Positions 1 through 8,118 of a stretch of 64,000 nucleotides of DNA are shown one piece after another. The translations under genes and the position numbers were made by a program. The stretch is from AP-15 sp963716115. Lineage in GTDB: Bacteria; Pseudomonadota; Alphaproteobacteria; ATCC43930; CGMCC-115725. The stretch spans positions 1 through 64,000 of the forward strand of contig CAVQSZ010000029.1 of the NCBI GenBank assembly GCA_963716115.1. Direction: 5' to 3'. The first letter of the stretch is position 1; every line of letters starts with the position of its first letter. The notes beneath the pieces are model-generated. The model made no database searches. It worked only from the letters and a program-made list of their open reading frames with translations, and was not told where the DNA came from.

Positions 1-141
1 CTCGGCCACCCATCCGCGGCGACGGGGACGATAGGCCGGCCCCGGCCGCGGCGCCAGGGGGCGCTTGCGTTCTCGTCTCGCCAACCGGGTGATCGCGGGC
101 CATAATCGGCGCCCTTCGCGATCAACCTTCGAGGCAGGGCG

Positions 142-495
142 ATGAAGGCGATGCTCGCCGTGGCGCTTGGCTTGTGGGCGCTTCCCGCCGGCGCCGCCGA
201 GCTCAACCCCGAGGACGCCGCGCGTCATGTCGGCGAGGCGGCCACGGTTTGCGGCGTGGTCGCATCGGCCAAGTTCGACGCCGACCTGCCGGCGCAGCCG
301 ACCTTCCTCGACTTCGCCAGGCCCTATCCCGATCAGCCCTTCACCGCCGCGATCTTCGGCAGGGACCGGGCGAAGTTCGGAACGCCGGAAACCGCGTTGC
401 GCGGCAAGCGCGTCTGCGTCGCCGGCACGATCCAGCTCTACCAGGGGAAGCCGGAAATCATCCTCGACGACCCGCGCCAGCTGAAGGCGGAGTGA
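142..495 (+). CDS. Small exported OB-fold protein
   Basis: A 117-residue protein with a short N-terminal signal peptide (hydrophobic stretch at residues 3-18 ending in AGAA). The rest resembles the single OB-fold domain of small bacterial exported proteins: an early valine/glycine strand (CGVVASAK), a central TFLDFARPYPD stretch, and a late GKRVCVAGTIQLYQGKPEI strand that is the hallmark of the family. Such proteins are annotated as nucleic-acid-binding OB-fold or thermonuclease-like accessory proteins, but no ligand is established for this one. It probably acts in the periplasm. Two cysteines (VCG and RVCVAG) could form a disulfide. It stands alone; the next gene is on the other strand. Confidence 0.7.
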   Translation: MKAMLAVALGLWALPAGAAELNPEDAARHVGEAATVCGVVASAKFDADLPAQPTFLDFARPYPDQPFTAAIFGRDRAKFGTPETALRGKRVCVAGTIQLYQGKPEIILDDPRQLKAE

Positions 496-531
496 CGCCG
501 CCGCCGCGCTCCTGCCGACCCGGACCCCGCT

Positions 532-813
532 TCAGCGATCGCCGGCCCGGCCCTTCCGGCCGACCGCCCAGCCGCCCCACCAGATCAGCGCGCCGATCAC
601 GATGAACGGCGCGCCCAAGACGTATTGAATGCCGGTCAGGTTGACGTCGCCGCCGTGATGTCCCTCGGCGCTCAGATCGGCGATCGTCATCCCCACCGTG
701 CACAGGCCCGACAGCATCGTCAGGCCGATGCCGAGCACCATCACCGCCTGGCCGCAGCCGCGCCGCCAGCCTTGCGCCGGGGCGGGCCGCGGCGGCGCTG
801 AAGGATCAGCCAT
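532..813 (-). CDS. Small membrane protein, two predicted transmembrane helices
   Basis: A 93-residue protein of unknown function. A proline-rich N terminus (about 20 residues) is followed by two hydrophobic segments, roughly residues 24-46 (VMVLGIGLTMLSGL) and 62-83 (YVLGAPFIVIGALIWWGGW), with a short polar loop holding GHHGGD. The end is basic. I do not recognise the family. It is transcribed towards the first gene and lies just downstream of the DUF3309-like gene, so the two may share a transcript. Confidence 0.55.
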   Translation of the reverse strand: MADPSAPPRPAPAQGWRRGCGQAVMVLGIGLTMLSGLCTVGMTIADLSAEGHHGGDVNLTGIQYVLGAPFIVIGALIWWGGWAVGRKGRAGDR

Positions 814-867
814 TCTTGCAGCCCGTTTGGCGGCAGGCTTTGCGTCGGCCGGGCGCGGATCGCCGCG

Positions 868-1023
868 CTAGATGTAGCCGATCAGCAGCAGGATGATCAG
901 GATCACCAGCAGCAGCCCGATCCCGCCGCTCGGATAATATCCCCAGCCGGTGCTGTAGCCCCATCTCGGGAGCGCGCCGATCAGCAGCAGGATCAGGATT
1001 ATCAGCAGGATCGTCCCCAGCAT
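868..1023 (-). CDS. DUF3309-type hydrophobic miniprotein
   Basis: A 51-residue open frame starting MLGTILL. It has two strongly hydrophobic Leu/Ile segments (about residues 3-18 and 35-51) separated by a Trp/Tyr/Gly/Pro/Ser loop (PRWGYSTGWGYYPSGG). This architecture, length and loop are diagnostic of the DUF3309 membrane miniproteins common in proteobacteria. The family's role is unknown; members are often stress-linked or lie near other envelope genes. The gene is short and easily missed. Confidence 0.8.
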   Translation of the reverse strand: MLGTILLIILILLLIGALPRWGYSTGWGYYPSGGIGLLLVILIILLLIGYI

Positions 1024-1331
1024 CGCTCTCTCCCCTCCGCCGCCGCCGTCGACGGCGGAATTTATCGCTCGGCGCCGCCCACGGCGCGGCTCAATCTAGC
1101 GGCGGCGCCGGCCCCATCCAACCGGAGATTTCCTCGACGCCGCCCGATCGCCATCGCCCATCCGAGAAAGCGCCGCCGGCGAGGCGACCCCGGCGATCCG
1201 GTCGGAGCCGGGGGATGCGAAAATCCGAGCCGACGCGGCGCGAGCGGTTGCGGCCGCCGGGTCGAAGTGGTGTTATCGCCGGCGCGCGCCGGGGTGGCGC
1301 TGCGGCATGTTTTGCTTCGCAGGGGAAACGG
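1024..1331. other. Intergenic region between divergent genes, nothing recognised
   Basis: About 308 bases lie between the DUF3309-like gene on the minus strand and the solute-binding protein gene on the plus strand. The region must hold promoters for both directions, but I see no clear -35/-10 pair, operator or hairpin. Long open frames crossing it on either strand look like high-GC artefacts. Confidence 0.4.
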
Positions 1332-2609
1332 ATGTTGCGGTTGGCGTTTGAAAAGATCAGGAGAAATGCGGCGGCGGCGCTGCTCGTGCTTTGTGCCGTC
1401 CATCCGGCCCTTGCGGCGGCGCCGGCGGGCGAGCCGATCAAGATCGGCTTCAGCATGTCGCTGACCGGCGGGCTCGCGGTCAACGGCACCTCGGGGCTCC
1501 TGGCGATGCAGATCTGGGCCGAGGACACCAACCGCAACGGCGGGCTGCTCGGCCGCCCGGTCAAGCTCGTCTATTACGACGACCAGACCAACCCGTCCCA
1601 GGTGCCGGGCATCTATACAAAGCTCCTCGACGTCGACAAGGTCGACCTCGTCGTCTCGGCCTACGGCACCAATGTCACCGCCCCGGCCCTGCCGGTGATC
1701 ATCCAGCACAACATGACCTTCATGGGCCTGTTCGCGATGGATGTGAACGAGGAGTTCCATTACCCGAAATATTTCTCGATGCTGCCGGTGGGGCCGAACC
1801 CGCGGGCGGCGATCTCCGAGGGGTTCTTCGAGATCGTCAAGGCGCAAAAGGAAAAGCTCGGCCTGAAGACGATCGCGCTGGCGGTCGACGACGGCGAGGC
1901 GACGCGCAACACCGCCGACGGGGCCCGGGTCAACCTGAAGAAGGCCGGGCTGCAGGTCGTCTACGACAAGACCTACCCGCCGACCACGACCGACTTTACC
2001 CCGATCATCCGCGCCATCCAGGCGACCAGCCCCGATGTCGTCTACATCGCCTCATACCCGCCGGACAGCGTCGGCCTGATCCGCACGATGCACGAGATCG
2101 GGCTCAACACCAAAATCTGCTGCGGCACGATGACCGGGCCCCAGAGCACCTCGATCAAGACCTCGCTCGGGCCGATGCTGAACGGCATCATCACCTTCGA
2201 CTTCTGGCTGCCGGCCGAGACCCTGCGGTTTCCCGGCGTGATGGAGTTCCTCAAGCGCTACCAGGAGAAGGCGGCCGCGGCCGGCGTCGATCCCCTGGGC
2301 TATTACCTGGCGCCCTGGGCCTACGCCGATCTGCAGGTTCTGGGCGAGGCCGTCGAAGAGACCAAGAGCCTCGACCAGGACAAGATCGCCGACTACATCC
2401 GCAGCCACACCTTCAAGACCGTCATCGGCGACGTCGCGTTCGGCGACAAGGGCGAGTGGAAGAAGGCGCGGCTGATGACCGTCCAGTTCCAGAACATCGC
2501 CGGCACGACGGTCGACGATTTCCGCGACGGCAAGGGCGAGGTCGTGCTGTGGCCCGACGAATACAAGAACGGCGAGCCGATCCTGCCTTATTCGGCGGTC
2601 AAGCACTGA
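1332..2609 (+). CDS. ABC transporter substrate-binding protein, branched-chain amino acid/amide type
   Basis: A 425-residue periplasmic binding protein of the LivK/Peripla_BP_6 type (type I fold). A signal peptide covers residues 1 to about 28, with a basic start, a hydrophobic core AAAALLVLCAV and an ALAAA cleavage area. The mature start, IKIGFSMSLTGGLAVNG, is the classical family opening, and LVYYDDQTNPSQ, VDLVVSAYGTN and DVVYIASYPPDSVGLIRTMHE follow in family order. I chose the ATG at 1332 because it starts the signal peptide and has an AGGGGAAA ribosome site; a longer frame from 1215 has no such features. No permease or ATPase genes are adjacent, so the partner transporter is elsewhere. 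The substrate cannot be read from the sequence; amides, amino acids or aromatic acids are possible. Confidence 0.85.
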   Translation: MLRLAFEKIRRNAAAALLVLCAVHPALAAAPAGEPIKIGFSMSLTGGLAVNGTSGLLAMQIWAEDTNRNGGLLGRPVKLVYYDDQTNPSQVPGIYTKLLDVDKVDLVVSAYGTNVTAPALPVIIQHNMTFMGLFAMDVNEEFHYPKYFSMLPVGPNPRAAISEGFFEIVKAQKEKLGLKTIALAVDDGEATRNTADGARVNLKKAGLQVVYDKTYPPTTTDFTPIIRAIQATSPDVVYIASYPPDSVGLIRTMHEIGLNTKICCGTMTGPQSTSIKTSLGPMLNGIITFDFWLPAETLRFPGVMEFLKRYQEKAAAAGVDPLGYYLAPWAYADLQVLGEAVEETKSLDQDKIADYIRSHTFKTVIGDVAFGDKGEWKKARLMTVQFQNIAGTTVDDFRDGKGEVVLWPDEYKNGEPILPYSAVKH

Positions 2610-2625
2610 GCCCGGCCGGCCGCCG

Positions 2626-3447
2626 TCAGGCGGCGGCGAGCTGGCGCGGGCGGTAGATCGCGATATGGGCGATGCGCGCGACCGGGGTGGTCCCATTGGC
2701 GCAGACCAGCACGTCGACCTCGACAAAGCGATGGCCCTTGCGCTCGTAATTGGCGGTGACCAGCGCCCGCGCCGACAATTCGTCGCCGACCCGCGCGGCG
2801 GCGAGGTGCCGCACCCTGCTGCCGACATGCATCCACGGCCCGAGCGCCACGTTGTGGCGCAGAACCCAGTTGCCGAAATGCAGGATCGCGCCGGGATGGA
2901 CGAGGCCCTCGGCCGCATAGAGCGCCGCCGTCTCGCGCACGTCCTCGAGGTATCGGGCGGCGTATTCAGGGGTGATTCGCAGCGGCAGGGCGGCGAGCCG
3001 GGTTCCGACCGCGAGCGTCCTCTCGTCGGCCGGCGGCCGATCCGGCTCGGCGGGCGGCTCGGGGGCTTCGGCAAAAGCGGCGGGCATCGGGGCCGGATCG
3101 TCGGGCAACGCGGCAAGCCCGGTGACGCACAACTCGCCGCGGCTTTCAATCCGCAGATCGAGCCCCGCCGGCGTCTCGGCCGCGGTCACCACCGCGATCT
3201 CGCCGTCATAGACCGGCTTCATCAGGCGGCACTCGACGGCGCCGCGCTCGAGCCAGGCGCGGCCCCAGCGCACGACCGGCAAATGCGTCATATAGGCATA
3301 GACATCGACCCCCGGCACCAGGCCGCCCCGGAAGCCGAAGCGGCGCGCCACCGCGTCGTCGTGGATCTTGTTCTCCGATTCCTTGGCGGCGTTGAAGGCG
3401 GTCACGCGGTAGGGGCCCGCAGAGATTCGGGCGGCAGCTTCGGTCAT
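2626..3447 (-). CDS. Double-hotdog protein, MaoC/FAS1-like, without a normal hydratase motif
   Basis: A 273-residue cytoplasmic protein with two hotdog-type halves (about residues 10-115 and 150-268) joined by a Pro/Ala/Glu-rich linker. The N-terminal half holds FGFRGGLVPGVDVYAYM, the conserved loop-helix of MaoC-like dehydratases. In the hydratase-2 signature the catalytic residues sit in D-x-N-P-[IL]-H; here the matching stretch reads SENKIH, so the Asp is missing and only the His is kept. Enoyl-CoA hydratase activity is therefore doubtful; acyl-CoA binding or a thioesterase-like role is possible. It lies 15 bases downstream of the methyltransferase gene on the same strand, so the two are probably co-transcribed. 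Confidence 0.65.
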   Translation of the reverse strand: MTEAAARISAGPYRVTAFNAAKESENKIHDDAVARRFGFRGGLVPGVDVYAYMTHLPVVRWGRAWLERGAVECRLMKPVYDGEIAVVTAAETPAGLDLRIESRGELCVTGLAALPDDPAPMPAAFAEAPEPPAEPDRPPADERTLAVGTRLAALPLRITPEYAARYLEDVRETAALYAAEGLVHPGAILHFGNWVLRHNVALGPWMHVGSRVRHLAAARVGDELSARALVTANYERKGHRFVEVDVLVCANGTTPVARIAHIAIYRPRQLAAA

Positions 3448-3462
3448 CGCTCAGGCTCCTCT

Positions 3463-4311
3463 TCAGGCTCGCGGCGTCGCCGATCGGCGGCGAAACGTCG
3501 ACGCCAGATTGGGCAGCATGTAGATCGATTTCCCGCCGGCCCAGGATGCGGCGCGGTAATAGCCCCGCTGCGCCTTTTTCGCCAATTCGCGGACCTTGCG
3601 CTCCCTGAGGTAGAGCTGATCCTTGGCCTGGACATAATCGGCAAAATTTCGAAAGTGAAGAAATCGCAATTCGCGCTCGAAGTCCGGCAGCATCGCGATC
3701 AGCCTTTGCGGCGACCAGAACCGATTGTTCTCCTGCAGCGCCCGGCGGCCGCACGCCGCGGCGTACCAATCGCGCAGCCGGCCGGGCGGCAGCCAATGGC
3801 AGCAAGGCAGGCGGGTATCGTGCTGAATGAGCGGAAAAATCTTGTTCGGGGTGGTGATGATCAGCAGCTCGCGGGCGATCCGCGCGAGGTCGCGCACCAC
3901 CGCGGCGCTGTTGCCGGCGTGCTCCAAGACCTCGATGCAGCAGACGGCGTCGACCTCGCGATCGGCGAAGGGCAATTGCCCCAGCGAGCCCTGGCGCCAT
4001 TCGATCCGCCGCGCGACCCCGAAGACCTCGGCGATCTGGCGGGCGGCCTCGAGGCGGCCTTCATCGGGGTCGACGGCGACGATCCGCAGATCGGTCTTCA
4101 ACGCGAAAGCGATCGCCAGCCAGCCATACCCGGTGCCGATGTCCGCGATCGAACGGATCCTGACGTCGCGCTCGAACTTGAAAATCTGCTCGCAGAAATG
4201 CGTGACATACCAGCCAAATATTATTTGCACGTTGCGGCGGGCATATTCGCTGTTCCGGAAATGAGCAACATCATGCAAGCCCTTTACCTCGGCCTCCGAC
4301 ACCCAGTTCAT
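3463..4311 (-). CDS. Class I SAM-dependent methyltransferase
   Basis: A 282-residue Rossmann-fold methyltransferase. Motif I is IADIGTGYGWLAI (about residues 54-66), followed by the acidic SAM-ribose residue in IVAVDPDEG and a motif-IV-like VDAVCCIEVLEHAG. The C-terminal region, rich in Arg/Tyr/Trp, probably forms the acceptor site; the substrate is unknown. I start it at the ATG at 4311 (MNWVSEAE) because GTGAGG lies at the right distance; an in-frame ATG at 4374 would add 21 unlikely residues. It is the first gene of a two-gene unit with the hotdog protein and is divergent from the metallo-hydrolase at 4503. Confidence 0.75.
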   Translation of the reverse strand: MNWVSEAEVKGLHDVAHFRNSEYARRNVQIIFGWYVTHFCEQIFKFERDVRIRSIADIGTGYGWLAIAFALKTDLRIVAVDPDEGRLEAARQIAEVFGVARRIEWRQGSLGQLPFADREVDAVCCIEVLEHAGNSAAVVRDLARIARELLIITTPNKIFPLIQHDTRLPCCHWLPPGRLRDWYAAACGRRALQENNRFWSPQRLIAMLPDFERELRFLHFRNFADYVQAKDQLYLRERKVRELAKKAQRGYYRAASWAGGKSIYMLPNLASTFRRRSATPRA

Positions 4312-4502
4312 CAGCGTCGCCTCACGTTCTGCTCCAAGCCATCGCGGCCGTGGCGCGGCAGGCGGCCGCGCCATGCGTCGACGCCGCAGAGGCGGTGGGA
4401 TGTTTCGCCTCTCGCCCGGCTTCCCTTACCGGAATATAACCGCGCGCCATAGGCTTGCATCGCGGCCCCGGCCGCGCAACCCCTCCCGAGCCCGAGGCCG
4501 CC

Positions 4503-5306
4503 ATGGACGCCCATCTGCCCGAATACGAGCTCTATGCGATCCGCTACGCCGAGCGCGATGCGCGACGCGCCGACCATTTCATCGGCGGCGACCCGCATGA
4601 CGGGCCGATGCCGATGGATTATTTCGTCTGGGCCGCGATCGGGCCGCAGCGCAGCTTCGTGATCGACACCGGCTTTACCGCCGAGGTCGCCGCGGCGCGC
4701 GGGCGGCGGCATCTGCGCTGCCCGGCCGAGGCGCTGGCCCTGGTCGGGCTCGACCGCAATACCGTCGCCGACGTGATCCTGACCCACATGCATTACGACC
4801 ATGTCGGCACCTTCCACCGGTTCCCGGCGGCGCAGTTCCATCTGCAGGAGACCGAATTGCACTACACGACCGGGCATTACATGCGCCATGCGCACCTCGC
4901 CCATTCGTTCGAGGTCGAGGATGTCGTCGGCATCGTGCGGCTGAACTTCGCCCGGCGCGTCAGGCTCCACAACGGGCCGGCGGAGCTCGCGCCGGGGATC
5001 GCGCTGCACCCGGTCGGCGGCCACACGCCGGGCATGCAATTCGTGCGCGTGCACACCAGCCGCGGCTGGGTCGTCCTCGCTTCCGACGTGAGCCACTATT
5101 ACGAGAACATGGAGGCGGGCCGGCCGTTCACCGCCGCTTTCCATGTCGGCGACATGCTCGACGCCTACGACGCGCTGCGCGCGCACGCGCCGAGCCCGCG
5201 GCACATCGTCCCCGGCCACGACCCGCTGGTCATGCGGCGCTACCCGGCGCCGCGCCCGGACCTCGAAGGCGTGGTGGTCCGCCTCGACGTCGACCCGGCG
5301 GAGTGA
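4503..5306 (+). CDS. MBL-fold metallo-hydrolase, N-acyl homoserine lactonase-like
   Basis: A 267-residue metallo-beta-lactamase-fold enzyme. The dinuclear zinc motif is THMHYDHVG (His95, His97, Asp99, His100), with further metal ligands expected in GGHTPG, LASDVSHYY and VPGHDP. The N-terminal IDTGF and the segment HLQETELHYTTGHYMRH match the AttM/AiiA branch, which opens N-acyl homoserine lactones or related lactones. Family membership in the fold is certain; lactone specificity is inferred. The ATG at 4503 follows a weak site. queE starts 20 bases downstream on the same strand, so they may be co-transcribed, although no functional link is obvious. Confidence 0.75.
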   Translation: MDAHLPEYELYAIRYAERDARRADHFIGGDPHDGPMPMDYFVWAAIGPQRSFVIDTGFTAEVAAARGRRHLRCPAEALALVGLDRNTVADVILTHMHYDHVGTFHRFPAAQFHLQETELHYTTGHYMRHAHLAHSFEVEDVVGIVRLNFARRVRLHNGPAELAPGIALHPVGGHTPGMQFVRVHTSRGWVVLASDVSHYYENMEAGRPFTAAFHVGDMLDAYDALRAHAPSPRHIVPGHDPLVMRRYPAPRPDLEGVVVRLDVDPAE

Positions 5307-5325
5307 CCGGTTCGGAAGCGGGCCG

Positions 5326-5958
5326 ATGAGCTACGCGGTCAAGGAGATATTCTACACGCTGCAGGGCGAGGGCGCGCAGACCGGGCGGCCGGCGGTGTTC
5401 TGCCGCTTTTCCGGCTGCAATCTGTGGTCGGGGCGCGAGGCGGACCGGGCGCGCGCGGTCTGCTCGTTCTGCGACACCGATTTTGTCGGCAGCGACGGCG
5501 GCGGCGGCGGCCGGTACCGCGACGCCGCAGCGCTCGCCGGACGCGTCGCCCAGGATTGGCCGCCGGGCGAGCGCGCGGCCTTTGTCGTGTGCACCGGCGG
5601 CGAGCCGCTGCTCCAGCTCGACCCGCCGCTGATCGAGGCCCTGCACGCCCGCGGGTTCGAGATCGCGGTCGAGACCAACGGCACGATCGCGCCGCCGCCG
5701 GGCCTCGACTGGCTCTGCGTCAGCCCCAAAGCCGGCGCCGGTCTGGTCGCCAGGAGCGGCGACGAGTTGAAGATCGTCCTGCCGCAGCCGGGGCTCGACC
5801 CGCTCGATTTCGCCGGCCTCGCCTTCCACCGCTTTTCGGTGCAGCCGATGGACGGCCCCGACCGCGCCCGCAACACCGAATTGGCGATGGCCTTTTGCCG
5901 CGCCCACCCGCAATGGCGGCTGAGCCTGCAGACCCACAAGCTGGTCGGCTTCCGATAG
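5326..5958 (+). CDS. queE: 7-carboxy-7-deazaguanine synthase
   Basis: A 210-residue radical-SAM enzyme of the queuosine (7-deazaguanine) pathway: it converts 6-carboxytetrahydropterin to 7-carboxy-7-deazaguanine. The opening YAVKEIFYTLQGEGAQTG and FCRFSGCNLWSG are typical. The iron-sulfur cluster cysteines follow the QueE spacing CX14CX2C (C in GCNLW, then CSFC) instead of the common CX3CX2C. CTGGEPLLQ, ETNGT and CVSPKAG follow in order. The ATG at 5326 gives the usual length. queC and queD are not in the window. It runs in the same direction as the DUF4160 gene 41 bases downstream. Confidence 0.93.
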   Translation: MSYAVKEIFYTLQGEGAQTGRPAVFCRFSGCNLWSGREADRARAVCSFCDTDFVGSDGGGGGRYRDAAALAGRVAQDWPPGERAAFVVCTGGEPLLQLDPPLIEALHARGFEIAVETNGTIAPPPGLDWLCVSPKAGAGLVARSGDELKIVLPQPGLDPLDFAGLAFHRFSVQPMDGPDRARNTELAMAFCRAHPQWRLSLQTHKLVGFR

Positions 5959-5999
5959 GTCTTCCAGGCATCTCGACCCATCTATGACGCGAAGCCGTT

Positions 6000-6233
6000 G
6001 TGCCGACCATCCGTCGCTTTGCCAACTGCAAGATATCGATTTATGCAGACGATCACTATCCACCCCATTTCCACATAGAGGGCCGGGGATTTCGCGTGAT
6101 GATCGCGATCGATACGATGACGGTCTTGGCGGGAGACTCGCGCAAAGCCGCGGAGGCGATCAAGTGGGCGGAAGGCAACACTGCGTTGCTGTGCGCGGAA
6201 TGGATCCGCCTCAACCGAAGAGGTTCCCGATGA
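6000..6233 (+). CDS. DUF4160 domain protein
   Basis: A 77-residue protein starting with GTG. The opening MPTIRRFANCKISIYADDHYPPHFH matches the DUF4160 family, whose hallmark is the D(D/H)xPPHFH motif; here it is DDHYPPHFH. DUF4160 proteins are usually paired with DUF2442 proteins in small mobile cassettes that look like toxin-antitoxin modules, although no activity is proven. The pairing is kept here: the stop codon overlaps the ATG of the DUF2442-HTH gene (ATGA). The cassette lies between queE and rph. Confidence 0.8.
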   Translation: MPTIRRFANCKISIYADDHYPPHFHIEGRGFRVMIAIDTMTVLAGDSRKAAEAIKWAEGNTALLCAEWIRLNRRGSR

Positions 6234-6661
6234 ACACCGAGGCCCCGAGCATCAGGGCCGTTCGCGCCGACAAAGGCCGTCGACTGATCGTAACCTGGAA
6301 GGGCGGTGCGGAGAGCGTGGTCAATGTCGGACGACATCTCGCTGATTACGCGGTCTTCGCGCCGCTTCGCTCGGACGACGATCTGTTCGCCAATGTCGAG
6401 GTTGGCGAGTGGGGCTGGTGCGCTCGCTGGTCCAACGAGATGGAGATCGCTTCGGACACGCTGCATCGTCTCGCCCTCGAGCAAGACAGCGCCTGGCTCC
6501 GAGCCTGGCGGGGCGGGCACGGGATGACCCAGAGCGAGGCGGCGCGAGCGCTGGGGGTCAACCCCAGGATGTGGCGCTGCTACGAGGCCGGGTCGCATCT
6601 TTTGCCCAAGACGGTGCGGCTCGCCGCCATCGGCCTCGACGCGCAGGCCGAAGCGGCATGA
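6230..6661 (+). CDS. DUF2442 protein with C-terminal helix-turn-helix
   Basis: A 143-residue protein. Residues about 10-85 match DUF2442 (LIVTWKGG, YAVFAPLRSDDDLFANVEV, WSNEMEIASDTLH). Residues about 95-140 form an XRE-like helix-turn-helix (WRGGHGMTQSEAARALGVN, then RMWRCYEAG). The arrangement suggests the regulatory or antitoxin partner of the DUF4160 protein, probably repressing its own operon; this is inference. The ATG at 6230 overlaps the upstream stop by four bases, and its own TGA overlaps the rph ATG in the same way, so translation of DUF4160, DUF2442-HTH and rph should be coupled. Confidence 0.78.
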   Translation: MNTEAPSIRAVRADKGRRLIVTWKGGAESVVNVGRHLADYAVFAPLRSDDDLFANVEVGEWGWCARWSNEMEIASDTLHRLALEQDSAWLRAWRGGHGMTQSEAARALGVNPRMWRCYEAGSHLLPKTVRLAAIGLDAQAEAA

Positions 6662-7386
6662 GCGCCGCGCGGCCTTCGGGGCGAGCCCCCGACCAGATGC
6701 GCCCGGTCAGCCTGGAGCCGGGCTTCGCCAAATACGCCGAGGGCTCGTGCCTTGTCCGCTTCGGCGACACGCATGTGTTGTGCGCCGCCTCGGTCGAGGA
6801 GCGCGTGCCGCCCTTTCTGCGCAACACCGGCCGGGGCTGGGTGACCGCGGAATACGGCATGCTGCCGCGTTCTACGCACACCCGCACCGACCGCGAGGCG
6901 GCGCGCGGCCGGCAGAGCGGCCGCACCCAGGAGATCCAGCGGCTGATCGGCCGCAGCCTGCGCGCGGTCACCGACCTCGCCAGGCTCGGCGAGCGCCAGA
7001 TCCGCATCGATTGCGATGTGCTGCAGGCCGACGGCGGCACCCGCACCGCCGCGGTCACCGGCAGCTATGTCGCGCTGCGTCAGGCGCTGACGGGCATGCT
7101 CGCGGCGGGGAAGCTCGCCGAATTGCCGCTCGGCGACAGCGTGGCGGCGGTTTCCTGCGGCGTCGTCGCCGGGGAGGCCGTGCTCGACCTCGACTACGCC
7201 GAGGATTCGCAGGCGATGACCGACGCCAATTTCGTGCTGACTGGTGCTGGCGGCATCGTCGAGATCCAGGCGACCGCCGAAGGGGTCCCGTTCGACGAGG
7301 CGCTTTTCGCCGAGATGCTGCGGCTGGCGCGGGCCGGCATCGCCGATCTCGCCCGGCTTCAGCGCATGGCGCTCGGCCTCGCCTGA
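6658..7386 (+). CDS. rph: Ribonuclease PH
   Basis: A 242-residue phosphorolytic 3'-5' exoribonuclease that trims tRNA 3' ends. Family blocks are all present: MRPVSLEPGFAKYAEGSCLV, GDTHVLCAASVEE, GWVTAEYGMLPRST, RTQEIQRLIGRSLRA (phosphate-binding Arg region), DCDVLQADGGTRTAA and DLDYAEDSQA. Length is normal. The ATG at 6658 overlaps the preceding stop (ATGA) and its TGA overlaps the rdgB ATG by one base. rph-rdgB-hemW is a widespread proteobacterial order; the DUF4160/DUF2442 cassette directly upstream is not usual. Confidence 0.95.
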   Translation: MSAARPSGRAPDQMRPVSLEPGFAKYAEGSCLVRFGDTHVLCAASVEERVPPFLRNTGRGWVTAEYGMLPRSTHTRTDREAARGRQSGRTQEIQRLIGRSLRAVTDLARLGERQIRIDCDVLQADGGTRTAAVTGSYVALRQALTGMLAAGKLAELPLGDSVAAVSCGVVAGEAVLDLDYAEDSQAMTDANFVLTGAGGIVEIQATAEGVPFDEALFAEMLRLARAGIADLARLQRMALGLA

Positions 7387-7985
7387 TGCCCGGGCGCTTC
7401 GCCGGCGGCCGGCTGGTCGTCGCCAGCCACAACCCGGGCAAGGTCGAGGAAATCACGGCGCTGCTGGCCCCGTTCGGCGTCGAGACCGTCTCGGCCGGCC
7501 GGCTCGGGCTGCCTGAGCCGGAGGAGACCGGCGACAGCTTCGAGGCGAACGCCGCATTGAAGGCGCGCGCCGCGGCCGAGGCGAGCGGCCTGCCCGCGCT
7601 CGCCGACAATTCGGGCCTCGTCGTGCCGGCCTTGGGCGGGGCGCCGGGGATCTATTCCGCCCGCTGGGCCGGCCCGACCAAGGATTTTCGCTTGGCGATG
7701 GAGCGCGTCGAGCGCGAGCTCGGCGGCCGGGACCGCGCCGCGCATTTTGTCGCGGTGCTGGCGCTCTGCTCGCCCGAGGGCGAGGTCGCGCTCTTCCGCG
7801 GCGAGGTCATGGGCCGGCTCGTGTGGCCGCCGCGCGGCCGGCGCGGCTTCGGCTACGACCCGATGTTCGCGCCCGAAGGCGGCGGCGAGACCTTCGGCGA
7901 GATGGACCCGGCCCGGAAGCACCGCATCAGCCACCGCGCCCGCGCCTTTGAGAAGCTCGTCGCAAGCTGCTTCGATGGCCGGTGA
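7386..7985 (+). CDS. rdgB: dITP/XTP pyrophosphatase (RdgB/HAM1)
   Basis: A 199-residue nucleotide-pool-cleaning enzyme that hydrolyses dITP, ITP and XTP to the monophosphates. Signatures: SHNPGKVEEI (substrate loop), ALADNSGLVV with the catalytic Asp, GAPGIYSARWAG, GFGYDPMF and HRISHRARA. The start overlaps the rph stop by one base (TGATG), indicating coupling. The last 11 bases overlap a possible upstream start of hemW at 7975. Confidence 0.95.
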   Translation: MPGRFAGGRLVVASHNPGKVEEITALLAPFGVETVSAGRLGLPEPEETGDSFEANAALKARAAAEASGLPALADNSGLVVPALGGAPGIYSARWAGPTKDFRLAMERVERELGGRDRAAHFVAVLALCSPEGEVALFRGEVMGRLVWPPRGRRGFGYDPMFAPEGGGETFGEMDPARKHRISHRARAFEKLVASCFDGR

Positions 7986-7992
7986 GGTGGCC

Positions 7993-8118
7993 GCCCTCAC
8001 CCGCCTCGCTGCGCTCAGCCCCCTCTCCCGCAATGCGGGAGAGGGTGGACCCGGCCCCCACCCTAACCCTCCCCCGCCCGCGGGGGAGGGAATGGGAGGG
8101 GGTTGGGGGGGTGAGGGC
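7993..8118. repeat. Compound palindromic repeat element inside the 5' part of hemW
   Basis: A 126-bp element bounded by a perfect inverted repeat (GCCCTCACCC at 7993-8002, GGGTGAGGGC at 8109-8118). Inside are a perfect hairpin (CCCTCTCCCGC at 8021-8031, GCGGGAGAGGG at 8035-8045) and a second C-rich/G-rich hairpin after CCCCACCCTAACCCTCCCCC. A second copy of the same type lies at 52218-52356, sharing the outer repeat and the CCCTAACCCTCCCCC core. It sits between the end of rdgB and the conserved HemW core and is open in the hemW frame. Confidence 0.85.

Noticed and set aside
2665..4452. Long plus-strand open frame across the hotdog and methyltransferase genes
   Set aside because: Antisense to two genes with clear motifs; Arg/Gly/His/Asp-rich composition and no domain.
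7993..8118. A CRISPR array or attenuator made by the palindromes
   Set aside because: There is only one unit per site, no spacers, and the same element occurs at an unrelated locus, so it is a dispersed repeat.
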